From Branchinecta lynchi (lineage: Eukaryota > Arthropoda > Branchiopoda > Anostraca > Branchinectidae), in NCBI GenBank assembly GCA_023053575.1, contig JAKZAP010000014.1:14100938-14164937 (forward strand): DNA of 64,000 bases, in the 5' to 3' direction. Positions 22,456 through 32,071 of this stretch are shown here, piece by piece. The position numbers and the translations under genes were made by a program. The notes under the pieces are model-generated. The model worked only from the letters and a program-made list of their open reading frames with translations, searched no databases and had not been told where the DNA came from. Numbering within the stretch: the stretch's first letter is position 1; the number at the start of each line of letters is the position of its first letter.

Positions 22456-22676
22456 GCCATGCGAGACAGGACTAGATCCCCTTGAACTGGCAGGTTCCGT
22501 CTTCACTTCCCCATTCGGCTTTTCTTCCTTGACTTCTCCATTAATATCGCCGTTAACCGTTTTGTAAGACCTGGCATTCTTAACAGGTGGGTCCGGGGGT
22601 TGCTTGAGGCTACTGCTCTTCCTGCAGAGTTTGGAGACCGAAGGGCTACTCTGGACTACCCCATCTTCCTCGTCAT
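22456..22676 (-). CDS. SIN3A: SIN3 exon: acidic and Lys/Ser-rich hinge
   Basis: About 73 codons, with composition typical of a disordered hinge: DDEEDGVVQSSPSVSKLCRK, then Ser/Pro/Lys-rich sequence, NGDINGEVKEEKPNGEVKTE and SSRGSSPVSHG. In SIN3 proteins the acidic stretch and variable hinge sit between the two halves of the C-terminal region, and length and sequence vary widely between lineages. The exon is anchored by phase on both sides (two bases completing Asp at entry, phase 0 at exit) and by good splice sites (TTTACAG; GTAAGTTT). A GAGCGTG MITE lies 71 nt beyond the acceptor. There is no motif from which to infer a specific partner. Confidence 0.9.
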
Positions 22677-22747
22677 CTGTAAAGAAAAGAATGATCACTC
22701 GGCTTATCGAAACTAATATATAGAACGTGTACGTCAGTTGTTATTTT

Positions 22748-23050
22748 AAGCGTGTTCCACCCTACTTACCGTAGTTACTACGCATGAGGTCACGAATTCT
22801 GGCTTTTTGTCGTCAAGGCTGGAACGATTTTTTTTTTCCAGCAGGATTTCACGCCAGGGGCGAATCCGACCAATCACGTTACAGAGATGCGTAGTTATTA
22901 TGCTTACTATGCTCCCGAGCATGATAAGCAAATAGTAACTATTAGTTACTATTCCGACAAGGTTGGAACGGTCAGCGTAGTAACTTTTCGTGAGAATGGA
23001 ACGGAAACAGTAACTAATAGTAACTATTGTTAGAAGGGTGGAACACGCTC
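22748..23050 (-). mobile_element. GAGCGTG MITE, copy 4 (303 bp, TSD TTT)
   Basis: AAGCGTGTTCCACCCT at left and AGGGTGGAACACGCTC at right, with TTT on both sides (22745-22747, 23051-23053). It lies 71 nt from the acceptor of the SIN3 exon ending at 22676. Confidence 0.88.
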
Positions 23051-23556
23051 TTTGAGACTGAGTTCCAAGACTACTATTCTAACGCACTCGATCGCTCTCA
23101 GACGGAGAAGCAGTGAGCGAGCTCGCTGGTTTGATTTATCGCAAACGAAGATCTTCTGCCTGAACTCTTTCAGGTCCTGAGTTCCACGCTAACAGCCCCA
23201 ACAAACTCGAAGGTAGTATGATCATGTCCAAACTAAAACCCGCAGGGCACCACCAACTTTTGTCGTAGAGTGAATCGATGAAACTTGTAACAAGGAAAGA
23301 AGCTCGCTGAGAAATTATGATAGTGAGAGACGCCAATAACAATGCAAATAAAGCGATCAAGAATGGATGTTCCAACTGTTGCAATTGTTGAACAGTGAGA
23401 TTTATATTGAATCATGGGCCACTGTCTATACAAAACGAATTTCGTCCCCAGTAGGATGGAACTCATGGAAGACAATCCTCCAATCAAAATAGTTTACTCC
23501 AAGTCATCACCAGGGTCGTATCACGGGGGGTGGGGGGGGGGGGGTATTATCGTTTT

Positions 23557-23758
23557 AAATATTCTTTGAGCCCAAGCTGACTTTGAAACATGTATTCAAA
23601 CAACGTTTACAACGGATATACGTCAGCTACGATTCTTCATCAGCGGTATTTCGGCCCTTCTTGGCAAGGGTCCTCGTCAGGCTGTCAATCTTCTGGGTCA
23701 ACGTCGGGGAAGGAAACATACCTGTAATCCTTCCCCGACGTTTGTTTCCTTGAATATA
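23557..23758 (-). mobile_element. Hammerhead-bearing short element, complete copy B (202 bp, 11-bp TSD)
   Basis: Flanked by ATTATCGTTTT at 23546-23556 and 23759-23769. In sense (minus) orientation it has a 15-bp-arm hairpin (AACGTCGGGGAAGGA / TCCTTCCCCGACGTT), the hammerhead core, ~90 nt ending AGTCAGCTTGGGCTCAAAGA, then ATATTT. It has no coding capacity. The length, single ribozyme and 11-bp duplication fit a short non-autonomous retroelement related to Penelope-like elements or retrozymes. That assignment is inference. Confidence 0.75.
23641..23690 (-). ncRNA. Hammerhead ribozyme-like motif B
   Basis: Minus strand: CAGC, CTGACGA, stem II GG(A)CCCTT-GCCAAG-AAGGGCC, GAA, A-T-A-C, C (predicted site), GCTG pairing with CAGC. 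Outer stem I pairs GATT with AATC beyond an internal loop. Position 16.1 is C instead of U, so this copy may be weakened. Confidence 0.68.
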
Positions 23759-25150
23759 ATTATCGTTTTTATAGGCTTTAACCCCTGATCTGTCTTATTT
23801 GTATTTTTAGTCTCAACCTGCGGGCAACCCCCGGAGTAAATTCCTGGATACGGACCTGGTCGTCACCCACAAATCTTCATTTAATGCCAAGGCTAAGGTA
23901 ACAGGGAGACGCTACTGTCAATAATAAACAAATCAAGTTTAGTCATCAGTCAGAAGATCCTTCTGCTTAGTAACAGTCTGATTAATGAAGTAAAGGGAAG
24001 AACTGTTTCCCATGCGATTTCTAACGACTTTCTAGCGGAAATAAAGACCGAGCTTTTGAATGCAGCTGACCGTCGCTGAGAGGATCCCAGGATACGTGGG
24101 AAAGAGATGATGATAACGCTGAGTAAGCTTCCGAGACAAAGGTAAAAGCAAATCTCAGTTGGGTTCGTATGCGACAGCGAAAATACGGAATAATATAGTT
24201 AAAGAATGTCAATGGTGTCTGTACCGGTCAGCCTTAACAGTCATCCAATGCTATTTACCTAACTACGCACACAAACTATGCATCATAGATCCTCCGAATC
24301 CCCCCCCCCCCACAAAAAAAAACACGAATCCGTTTCTAGTCCATTCTTTTGTTAGCTACACGGCAGCCCTGTGTCAGTTTTAAGATGAATCCCGCGGACA
24401 AACGCATAAGCGGGTCATCAAACAAATCAGTGGCTTGGCAAGGCTATCACAGGTCGGCAGCTGGGAAGGCAAATAAAACATGGTCTGGAGAGAGTGCGAT
24501 GCATACTAGATAAATGCTAGCAGTCTTGCCACACTGTTACAATTTTTCGAGCTATTAAAGATAAAAAAAAAGCGTTCTCAGTACTATTTGAAGAACACGA
24601 GTACAATTTGACGACCACTATATTGTAAAATTAACTTATGTACGGCAGTGTTCCTCTCACTAATGATAAGCAGTCGTAACAGAACAAAATGTTTTCTTTC
24701 GAAGAAAAGTTGTTACTTCAACTTCAAGTTCCAACAAAGTAGAAGTTTGCTGCTACCTGTGGCAACCCTGCATGCTAATAGGTAAGAGCACGCGTGAATC
24801 ATTGCCAAAGCAGCCATTAAAAAGACCGCGATGGACTGAAACAGCGTAGATCTAAATCAAAGAGCATAATAACAGATTCCGATGCCTTTGTCTGAAAATA
24901 GGAGGCTTCCCTTGCTTTGCCCTTGCCTCTTTCCCAAAACAAGCGACAAAACAACCAAAATTAACATTTTTTTTTAGATTTTCCCAGATCTTCAAAATTT
25001 ATCTGAGGAGTTTCTACTTCTTCCCTGCATTATGCCGATATTTAATATTTCATTTGACTGCCTATAACTATTATTAACATATTAACGAATGAATGAAACA
25101 AGAATTACGCAGGCACCGGTCCAGTAAAAACCAAATCTGAAAAACAATAC

Positions 25151-25524
25151 TTGTGTTTTTGCAGATACCATGGTATCTGATACCACAGTTTAAAGTCGTT
25201 TGCAGTTACCGTGGTAACTGATACTCACATTCAACAGTCCCAACCGAGGAGGCTGGTTGTGGTTACTGAAAAATTCATCTCGCTCTCTTCATCACCAACA
25301 CAGAAGCCTGAACTTTTGTCAAATTGGGGGGAAAGAAGTTCGGCACTTGCGATGTAAGCGGATGTTAGTATTTCTTTTGGGATGACTTCTAAAATTGTAA
25401 ATTCGGCAATTGACATTTCTGCAAAGTAACCGTATTATCACTTACCACGGCTGCAAAAATTACAAAATGCAAATCCAGTTACCGTGGTATCAGATACAAT
25501 GGTACCTGCAAAAGCGCAACTAAT
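25151..25524. mobile_element. Palindrome MITE, copy 4
   Basis: Left TTGTGTTTTTGCAGATACCA, right GGTACCTGCAAAAGCGCAAC then TAA. The interior is more diverged than the other copies. It ends 68 nt from the donor of the SIN3 exon starting at 25592. Confidence 0.75.
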
Positions 25525-25591
25525 AAAAAAGGCACTCAAAAGTTTTCAGGAAAGGAAGCTAGTACAAAACTGCTCGTAAAATTCCACTTAC

Positions 25592-25844
25592 CATCATCAT
25601 CTCGCTCATCCTCCGACAGGTCTTGTCGCACATGCATGAACAGATCCGGCAATGTGTGCTTCACTAGAATCTTAATCTTTCTCTTCTCCTCTTTTTGAAT
25701 ACTCGCGCGCTTTGCATGATATATCAGTAACTCCGCTGCGTCATCTAGTACGCTCCGGTCGGGGTATGGGATGACCATGTGCGGTCCTGACGCGGGTACC
25801 GAGCCGGGTACCCCAGCATTTCCAGCGTCAGCCTGCTCGTGGCG
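25592..25844 (-). CDS. SIN3A: SIN3 exon: start of C-terminal half and acidic hinge
   Basis: About 84 codons. It begins RHEQADAGNAGVPGSVPASG, a short variable segment, then PYPDRSVLDDAAELLIYHAK, RASIQKEEKRKIKILVKHTL and PDLFMHVRQDLSEDERDDD. In SIN3A this corresponds to the DAAALIIHHVKRQTxIQKEDKxKIKQIMHHFIPDL segment and the following acidic stretch. It ends in phase 1 inside a run of Asp codons, completed by the next exon (Asp-Asp-Glu-Glu-Asp). The exon is tightly bracketed by structured repeats: a strong foldback begins ~35 nt beyond the acceptor (25880-26095), and a palindrome MITE lies 68 nt beyond the donor (25151-25524). Confidence 0.95.
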
Positions 25845-25879
25845 CTAGAAACACATTATAGGAGTTAAATACGAGTTAT

Positions 25880-26095
25880 GGTCCATTTACACACTGCGTA
25901 AAATCCGAGCGTATTTTGAAATCCGAGCTTACTTCACGCACGTTTTGAGCTTGAGAAGATCTCTAGCAATACGGACGTATTTGGATACAAAACTAACCAA
26001 TTTCTCAAATACGTCCGTATTGTTATAAATGTTTTCAAGCTCAAAACGTGCGTAAAATACGCTCGGATTGTTGTGTAAAAACACTATTAGCGGGA
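25880..26095. mobile_element. Strong foldback element next to a SIN3 acceptor
   Basis: Long inverted arms: AAAATCCGAGCGTATTTT, CACGCACGTTTTGAGCTTGA and ATACGGACGTATTTG at left; CAAATACGTCCGTATTG, TCAAGCTCAAAACGTGCG and AAAATACGCTCGGATT at right, with TTTACACA-type ends. It starts ~35 nt beyond the acceptor of the exon ending at 25844. Confidence 0.85.
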
Positions 26096-26122
26096 GCCAG
26101 AGTGGAGGAACATCCTCATACA

Positions 26123-26290
26123 TTCAAACAATGCATAAAACGGATACGTCAGCTACGATGCTTTAAAATAATTTTTAATAATACCAATTAAGTTTTAATA
26201 AATTCAAATTTATTTTCGATTTTTTTTTTCGTATTCCTTTTATGCATTGTTTGAATATGTTTCCCAGTCAACTTGGGCTCAAGGAGTATT
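26123..26290 (+). mobile_element. Relative of the hammerhead element, core lost (168 bp, 12-bp TSD)
   Basis: Flanked by CATCCTCATACA at 26111-26122 and 26291-26302. It has the family's 3' part (AGTCAACTTGGGCTCAAGGAGTATT) and an inverted TTCAAACAATGCATAAAACGG arm, but no CTGANGA/GAA core. Confidence 0.75.
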
Positions 26291-26671
26291 CATCCTCATA
26301 CAGTAGAGGTATGTGTATCTGAAATGTTCTCTGCCTCGGTATTTCTACTTGCCTACAAAACAGTCGAATGGAAAGAAAAACAAACTTGATATCAGGGAAT
26401 AGTCAACTGTTTCAGGGCTTTCCCAGCCCATCCTGGCACCAACTTTGAGTCCAAACTATTTTATAACGTATATTTAAAAATGCTCATTTTTCTCCTTGAG
26501 CGAATCTGCAGATGATCTTTTGTTTAAGTTACGTTCCACTCCACTTAGCCAAATGAAAGGAATACCAAGTGGCAGCTAACAGCACGTTTTCAAATTAAGA
26601 GTTGCAAATAGTAAAAAATATGTTTTTGGCAAGTATTTTGCAGCATAAGTTGCATTGTTTGGACTTAGTTT

Positions 26672-27836
26672 TGGGGATCCCAAAACGTAAGTGGAAGGTT
26701 AACTATATATGTATTTTATTTATAACCAGCCAAATACAGAATGTGGTAGCGGAGTAAAGGGAATAACACGAAATAATACAAGATAAATAACAGTATAAAC
26801 ACACAAAATTTAGACATAATTATAACTGGGCCTGAAAAATTCATGAACAAATCATGTACTCGAAGACCAGGATGACGAGATGTAGATAGTAGTGACTATG
26901 ACTAGATACTATGACATCACAAAAGTTGTCCGTCTGTCAGCACGATAACTCTCTAAGGGAATGAAATATTTTGATGAAACTCGGTGTGAGGGTTCTTTGG
27001 GTCAAGGGTAAGGTCGAGTTCGTAGACGGGCTCTGTAGCCCTATATTTACGGGTGGGGTTCAAATTAGGGGACAAACGAAATACCTATAAACAAAAAATG
27101 TGATAGTCTATTATGGGGTAAGAAGACATGCTGAACACGATGATAAAAACCTTTTTCTCGCCGGACAAGTAGTTCGTCCGGAATCCGGCAAAAGCCGGAA
27201 AGTTTGTTAAAGGCGGAAGTTTTATTTGAAATTGATTAGATGTTCGATTTAGGGATAAGAAGACATGCTGAACACTTATGCCAAAATCATTTTCTTCCCG
27301 GACACCTACTTCGCCCGGAATCCGGACAAAACCAGAAATCTGAAAAAGCGAAAGTTTTACTTTAAGTTGGGTAGATGACAGACTTAGGGGTAAGAAGAGA
27401 CGCTGAATCCGTATTTGATCCTCATTTTTTTACCCTGCCATGTAGTTCGTCCGGAATCCGGCAGAAACCGGAAAATTTGTTTAAGTGGAAGTTTTATTTT
27501 ATGTTGATTAGATGTTCTTTATAGGGATAAAGAGCTAGGCTGAATTCGTTTCCGAACTTCCTTTTTTTGCTGGACAGGAATTTGGTCAAAACCGGAAATT
27601 TGAAAAAATAAAGCAGGAAGTATCGATCAGTATGGTCAAAATGGATATAGCTATAGAGGAATATTTGAACTTGGTTATCTCAGACGACTAGCTATTTGCT
27701 AAACTAATCTGTTTCCAAATTTCAATAGTAAAAGTATTCAAGGATTCTGGCGAAGACTGGATCACGCGAAGACAAGACCCGATTGTCTGGATTAAATATT
27801 ACATTTTTGGGATCCCGTCGAAACCTTAGGTCTTGT
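26672..27836 (+). mobile_element. Family 2 module array, copy in SIN3 intron
   Basis: Left TTGGGGATCCCAAAACGTAAG, GTCCGTCTGTCAGCACGATA, then modules with AGACATGCTGAACACGATG and CCGGAATCCGGC. It ends TTTTTGGGATCCCGTCGAAA. A retroposon tail is inserted near its left end (26698-26905). Confidence 0.78.
26698..26905 (-). mobile_element. Retroposon 3' end nested in the family 2 array
   Basis: The minus strand ends in GGCTGGTTATAAATAAAATAC, a polyadenylation-signal-like tail, and interrupts the GGGATCCC end of the array. No coding remnant seen. Confidence 0.5.
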
Positions 27837-28089
27837 TTCTCGGGCGACCGTTCATTGTTAGGCGACGTTCACATAAGCTTAACTCTACTGTCCACATCAT
27901 AATTGTTGCGTTCCACAAACTTCACAATTGTTAACAATCGTTAACTTTACTTCGGGGCGGAGCTAACTGCAGCTTTAACGATCGTTGACTATTCCCAGTT
28001 CTACAGTTGTTAACTACCTTTAGTACTTAGACCGATACTTTTAGCTCGGTACTTTAGAATTGTCAGCTGAACATAATCCAATGTTGCTC

Positions 28090-28425
28090 GTTCATCAAGC
28101 TGAACTATATGGAATATAATTCCAGTTGAAATTAGAAATTCGAGTCATCTGGCATCCTTCAAGGCTACAACAAAGAGATTTATCCTTGCAAAAGAATAGT
28201 AATGATGCGTGAGTGTTTTTTGTAAGCAGAATGTTTGCTGTACATTTATGGAACGTGTATGAATGGCATACAGAATAATGTAAAAATAGTGATACCACAT
28301 TATGTGTAACAGAGAAGGCTGCCACCCGCGGCCAACAAACCCTTTGGGGCTTTCTTAGCAGGTGCTGCAAAATATTGTGTATACATGTAAAATCAAATTT
28401 AATCTAATCTAAAAATGTGCAATCC
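28090..28425 (+). mobile_element. Probable LINE 3' untranslated tail
   Basis: A T-rich stretch with a short C-terminal-like frame, ending in AAAATCAAATTTAATCTAATC, the low-complexity tail pattern of CR1/L2-type elements. Weak evidence. Confidence 0.35.
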
Positions 28426-28511
28426 AAGCGCACAGCAATGCCCAAAGAAGCACACATGTAAAATGAGACTCGAAACGTTCCCACACGTTTTCGTTAGCCA
28501 CGACAACTCAC

Positions 28512-28655
28512 CTCTTCATATAACGTTTCAATCTCGTTGAGTAAACTCTTCGTTCTCAGCAACTTCATGTCATTCTGCTTGAACGTGATCCCCTGGTGAT
28601 CCAGAGATTTAAGGTAATACTTCTCGTTTTGGTCGCGCCAGATCTTGTTGAAACC
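28512..28655 (-). CDS. SIN3A: SIN3 exon: conserved core after the HDAC-interaction domain
   Basis: Exactly 48 codons, phase 0 at both ends: [48 protein letters not shown]. This block is nearly invariant in SIN3 proteins from fungi to animals ([24 protein letters not shown]) and links the HDAC-interaction domain to the C-terminal half. Some models place the N-terminal part of this segment within the HID itself. Donor GTGAGTTG, acceptor TTTTTCAG. Intronic DNA on the donor side carries a probable retroposon 3' end (28090-28425). Confidence 0.96.
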
Positions 28656-29593
28656 CTGAAAAATAACCTTTGTCAGTTACATAGACGGCACACAAATCAA
28701 AATGGGTTGGCAATGGGTGGGTTTTCTCATATACAGCATGGAGCATCATACCGAAATGGTCAATCCTAGTAGGCTAATCACTGAAAGCAGATGGATTACA
28801 CGACATGTCAAAAATATGTAACTGGTTCACTACACGCCCCACATTCTTCCATCCAGTCTCATATCCACGATTTCCAACTTCCTACGTCATTGTTACTCAC
28901 CTTAACTACACTGCACTGCCTTTCGCATTTGCAAAGTCTGTTTTTTTTTTATCAGGATTATCGGATCAGGCCCCCGCTAATTACCCCCGAGGAACCCATT
29001 GGTCAGAAATACTGGTCCTGCAACTTTTTCCGCGCTTCTCACTAAAGCCAAAGGGGCCTGAAAACAGACTGAAAAGGGACCTGAAACGTGGCTGTAACCA
29101 GCCGAGTCGCGTTTGTAAACTTTCATGAAACCCAGCAGGGTTTCAAACAAGTTACCGTATGCTAGAATGTCGGAACTGAATCTCTATATACAGCGAGGAA
29201 AATGCCTGGGCAGCTTGTATGAGCGACGACTGGCAACTCTTCTCGGGTGTCTTAAGGGCCCCTGGAGGGGCAGGAGGAACTAAGGTCTAAGGTAAGGTCG
29301 TCAAAGGTTGATTTTCTAGCTTGCCACAGTCGACTACAGAGGTTCCAGTTTTTTTTTTATACAGGCTATGCCAACGTTGACTAGTTTCAAACACCCAACG
29401 CCAATTCCCCTTTAATCCACTCGAATCGTAAATATTTGTATGGATTCACGGTTCCCAGCATTTCAGATAGGATGACCGGCCTGCATTCTCTGTTGTTACA
29501 AACTATAGCGAACCTTTGGTATAGCTTATCCAAAAACAAGGGATTTAGAATAAAATAGAATCTTTAATAATACATAGATGGCACTTAACACAA

Positions 29594-29670
29594 GCCCCTC
29601 GGTAGCTCAAATGGTAAGAGTGCCTGCCTTGTAAGCAGAGGGTCCTGGTTACTAATCCCGGCTGAGGAGT
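29594..29670 (+). pseudogene. tRNA-Thr(UGU)-like pseudogene or SINE head
   Basis: Cloverleaf order is visible: acceptor GCCCCTC with GAGGAGT (one mismatch, end pair lost), D-arm TAGCTCAAATGG (A-box), anticodon arm CCTGC-CTTGTAA-GCAGA with UGU at 34-36, and T-arm CCTGGTTACTAATCCCGG with one extra base that breaks the B-box. No terminator T-run follows directly. The extra base and weak acceptor argue for a pseudogene or a tRNA-derived SINE promoter, not a working tRNA. Confidence 0.6.
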
Positions 29671-29933
29671 ATTTCGTCTTTCAGTTCACTACTTATAAAA
29701 AGATAGAATTTTATTTTTCAAAAGCAGCTGTCACAGCGTTACCGCCGAATTTGACCTTTTCATCATACAAAAATCATTGACTGGCTTACTCGTCGTATTT
29801 ACGACCGTAGGCTGGCTTATCGAACAAGAACCTGCTTCGGCCAGAATTAATTACCCTTCCGAGCAGAAGACCCGACGAACACGATACCATAGGCCCTCCT
29901 TGAACAAAGCTTTCTCATAACGGATTTTCTCAC

Positions 29934-30054
29934 CTTTTGAGCTTCTCGCCATTCTTCTTCCTTACTTTTCAGTCTTCTCAGGACAACAGGAACAGCGACG
30001 GACGGATTCCTTTTGAGTCCCTCAAGGATGTCATTCGACTTCTCTCCATAAATT
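29934..30054 (-). CDS. SIN3A: SIN3 exon: HDAC-interaction domain, third part
   Basis: Forty full codons: [40 protein letters not shown]. In SIN3 this is the end of the conserved HDAC-interaction region (family pattern [24 protein letters not shown]). It enters with one base completing Arg and ends in phase 0 directly before the GFNKIWR block of the next exon. The acceptor follows a long T-run on the gene strand, and the donor is GTGAGAAA, weaker than its neighbours but supported by frame and homology on both sides. Confidence 0.95.
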
Positions 30055-30195
30055 CTGGAAAAAAAAAGAAAATAAATCTACTGTCTTTTGAAAGAGGAGA
30101 GACGCAGAATGGATCGCCCACTCGCATACAATAGGAAATCAGAAGACTAATGATTAAACTGCACCCTCAATCGATTTCCGTAAAATACTCTGACC

Positions 30196-30410
30196 CCAGG
30201 TTCACACAGACGTTCACACTGAGGCGAAATCGGCCATCACCGAGATTTTCGTCGCCAAAATCGGCGATTTCTGTTGCTTCGCCAGGCGATTTTCAATGTT
30301 GGGAAAATTCATCTTTAATCGGGCGACAATACGATTTTATGCACGCAACACTAACATTTCGAGTTAAATTCTGTTACCGACGAAAATTCAGTGTGAACAT
30401 CCTGGCGATC
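30196..30410. mobile_element. Foldback MITE (GTTCACACTGA ends)
   Basis: GTTCACACTGAGGCGAAATC at left and GACGAAAATTCAGTGTGAAC at right, with CCAGG/CCTGG beyond. A CG-containing interior has repeated GGCGATTT. It starts ~140 nt beyond the acceptor of the SIN3 exon ending at 30054. Confidence 0.65.
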
Positions 30411-30718
30411 TCAGTTTGTCAAATAATTCTTAAAAATAGAATCACTCATACTAAAATGATTATGGAAGAGAAAAATTATTTTTTTAACATCGGTCTCCAA
30501 ATTTAATCTTTTAAATCAAACATAATTTTACTGGAATACATATGTAAAATACGTAAAAACATACTTAGAAGAGTCAAAGACTAAAACAAAACAAATCCAA
30601 CATAACAGTGACTATTTTTACTGGCTGCTTTACAGCTCAACAAAACTTGGAACAAAATTCCTTCGGTATCTTTCATGTTTTGTGGGGATCTAAGGTCGAG
30701 AACTTCTCGGCATGACTA

Positions 30719-31020
30719 AGGGTGTGTTCCAGATTTTTACCCGAGTAACTACTGGTTTGTCCGCGGTTAACCACAAAACTAGATAAGGCTGGAACAGCGA
30801 TTGCAACATAGGTAGCTACTGCGGTCAAAAAGTTGCAGCCAATCAAATGTGCTAACCAGAGTTTTGAAACCTTCTTCTATGACCTTTTGCAACTGTGCTG
30901 AGAGTATTGAGCTATTAGTCCCTTTTCTTCTTTTACTTATGTGACATTACCAAAAAAATCGGCGAATACCACGATAGGTTTTTGGCGAATAAAAGATTTA
31001 TCTACTATCTATCTATCATA
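30719..31020 (+). repeat. MITE-related fragment followed by retroposon-like tail
   Basis: GGTGTGTTCCAGATTTTTAC and AAGGCTGGAACAGCG resemble the GAGCGTG MITE. The part from 30805 matches 7060-7105, and a CTATCTATCTATC tail is at ~31003-31017. Similar to the locus at 6835-7360. Confidence 0.45.
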
Positions 31021-31176
31021 TTCGAAAAAAAATAATCCAATTCCCGTGTTACGGTTAAACAAGCAATTAAATGATTCTCACACACCCCACGACATTCATC
31101 AGTCTCAGTACAATATTCTAGTTCTCGATCGCTTCAAACTTTCGCAATTCGCCGAAATATATTAGCTCTAATAGAA

Positions 31177-31245
31177 TGTAGCTGACTTATCCGTTTTGCA
31201 ACGTCAAATATGATTCACAGTCAGCTTGGGCTGAAGGAGAATCTA
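31177..31245 (+). repeat. Hammerhead-element 3' end fragment
   Basis: GCTGACTTATCCGTTTTGCA and CACAGTCAGCTTGGGCTGAA GGA. Only the last ~70 nt of the family, with no core. Confidence 0.6.
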
Positions 31246-31256
31246 AATCTAAAATA

Positions 31257-31619
31257 ATAGTACTTCCCTACATATATATAATAATAATACTTCCCTACAT
31301 ATATATAATAATAATACTTCCCTACATATATATAATAATAATACTTCCCTACATATATATAATAAAAATACTTCCCTACATATATATAATAATAATACTT
31401 CCCAACATATATATAATAATACTTCCCTACATATATATAACAATAATACTTCCCTACATATATATAATAATAATACTTCCATACATATATATAATAATAA
31501 TACTTCCCTACATATATATAATAATAATACTTCCATACATATATATAATAATAATACTCCCCTACATATGTATAATGATAATACTCCCCTACATATATAT
31601 AATAATAATACTCCCCTAC
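31257..31619. repeat. 27-bp minisatellite at a SIN3 donor
   Basis: About thirteen copies of a 27-bp unit (TACTTCCCTACATATATA plus TAATAATAA), with variants CCATAC and CTCCCCTAC and one shortened unit. It ends ~10 nt from the donor of the exon starting at 31629. The Tyr/Ile/Val-rich frame across it on the minus strand is not a protein. Confidence 0.93.
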
Positions 31620-31628
31620 AACTCTTAC

Positions 31629-31786
31629 CTTCGAATGGCCCTGATATGGATCGTAGTGGAGGACCCGCCGAGGCAGTCGTCCAATTTGAATCTGGCCACC
31701 TCCTCCGGAGTCATGCGTGCCATCTTTTTCTGAACCGATTCCAACACCCGAATAGTCGCCAAATTTGCTTCCAAAACAACGTCCAT
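31629..31786 (-). CDS. SIN3A: SIN3 exon: HDAC-interaction domain, second part
   Basis: It encodes [40 protein letters not shown] and [12 protein letters not shown], continuing the HDAC-interaction domain. The family pattern here is [15 protein letters not shown], followed by a helix pair and LGGTSEVIHRKALQRIY. The exon enters in phase 0 and leaves in phase 2, with AG completed by the next exon to Arg. The donor is GTAAGAGT. Oddly, a 27-bp AT-rich minisatellite (31257-31619) begins only about 10 nt inside the intron beyond this donor. The reading frame continues through it as a Tyr-rich repeat, which is an artefact of missed splicing and not part of the protein. Confidence 0.95.
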
Positions 31787-32071
31787 CTGACAGAAATAAA
31801 AGCCGTGAGAGTCTAAAACAAGGCGAACAGAGACACTTTGAGGGGAACAAATCAGTGCCAGTGAGAATCCAGGCGGAGTCGGCTAAGGCCACGTGAGAGG
31901 CCTCTACCGACTCAAAGACACTCTAAATAACAATAGATTTATTGCCCATCATAATGCACAAACGTGAAAAAAGACGGAGTAATTAAATGAAGAAGAAAAA
32001 AAAGAACAAGAAAGAAATAAAAGAACTCCTTGATGAGCCGGAAATTTTTAGCTTGCCGATCAGAGCAAACA

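Larger units (their letters stand above)
23515..23870. mobile_element. GTATCCAGG/CCTGGATACG foldback element, split copy
   Basis: The left part (GTCGTATCACGGGGGGTGGGG) and right part (TTTTTATAGGCTTTAACCCC through AATTCCTGGATACGG) match the element at 34077-34222. The hammerhead element 23557-23758 is inserted between them, with the target site ATTATCGTTTT duplicated. Confidence 0.65.

Noticed and set aside
31221..31892. 223-residue open frame on the minus strand with Tyr/Ile/Val-rich repeats
   Set aside because: It is the SIN3 exon 31629-31786 read through into the intronic 27-bp minisatellite; the conserved donor at 31628 ends the coding part.
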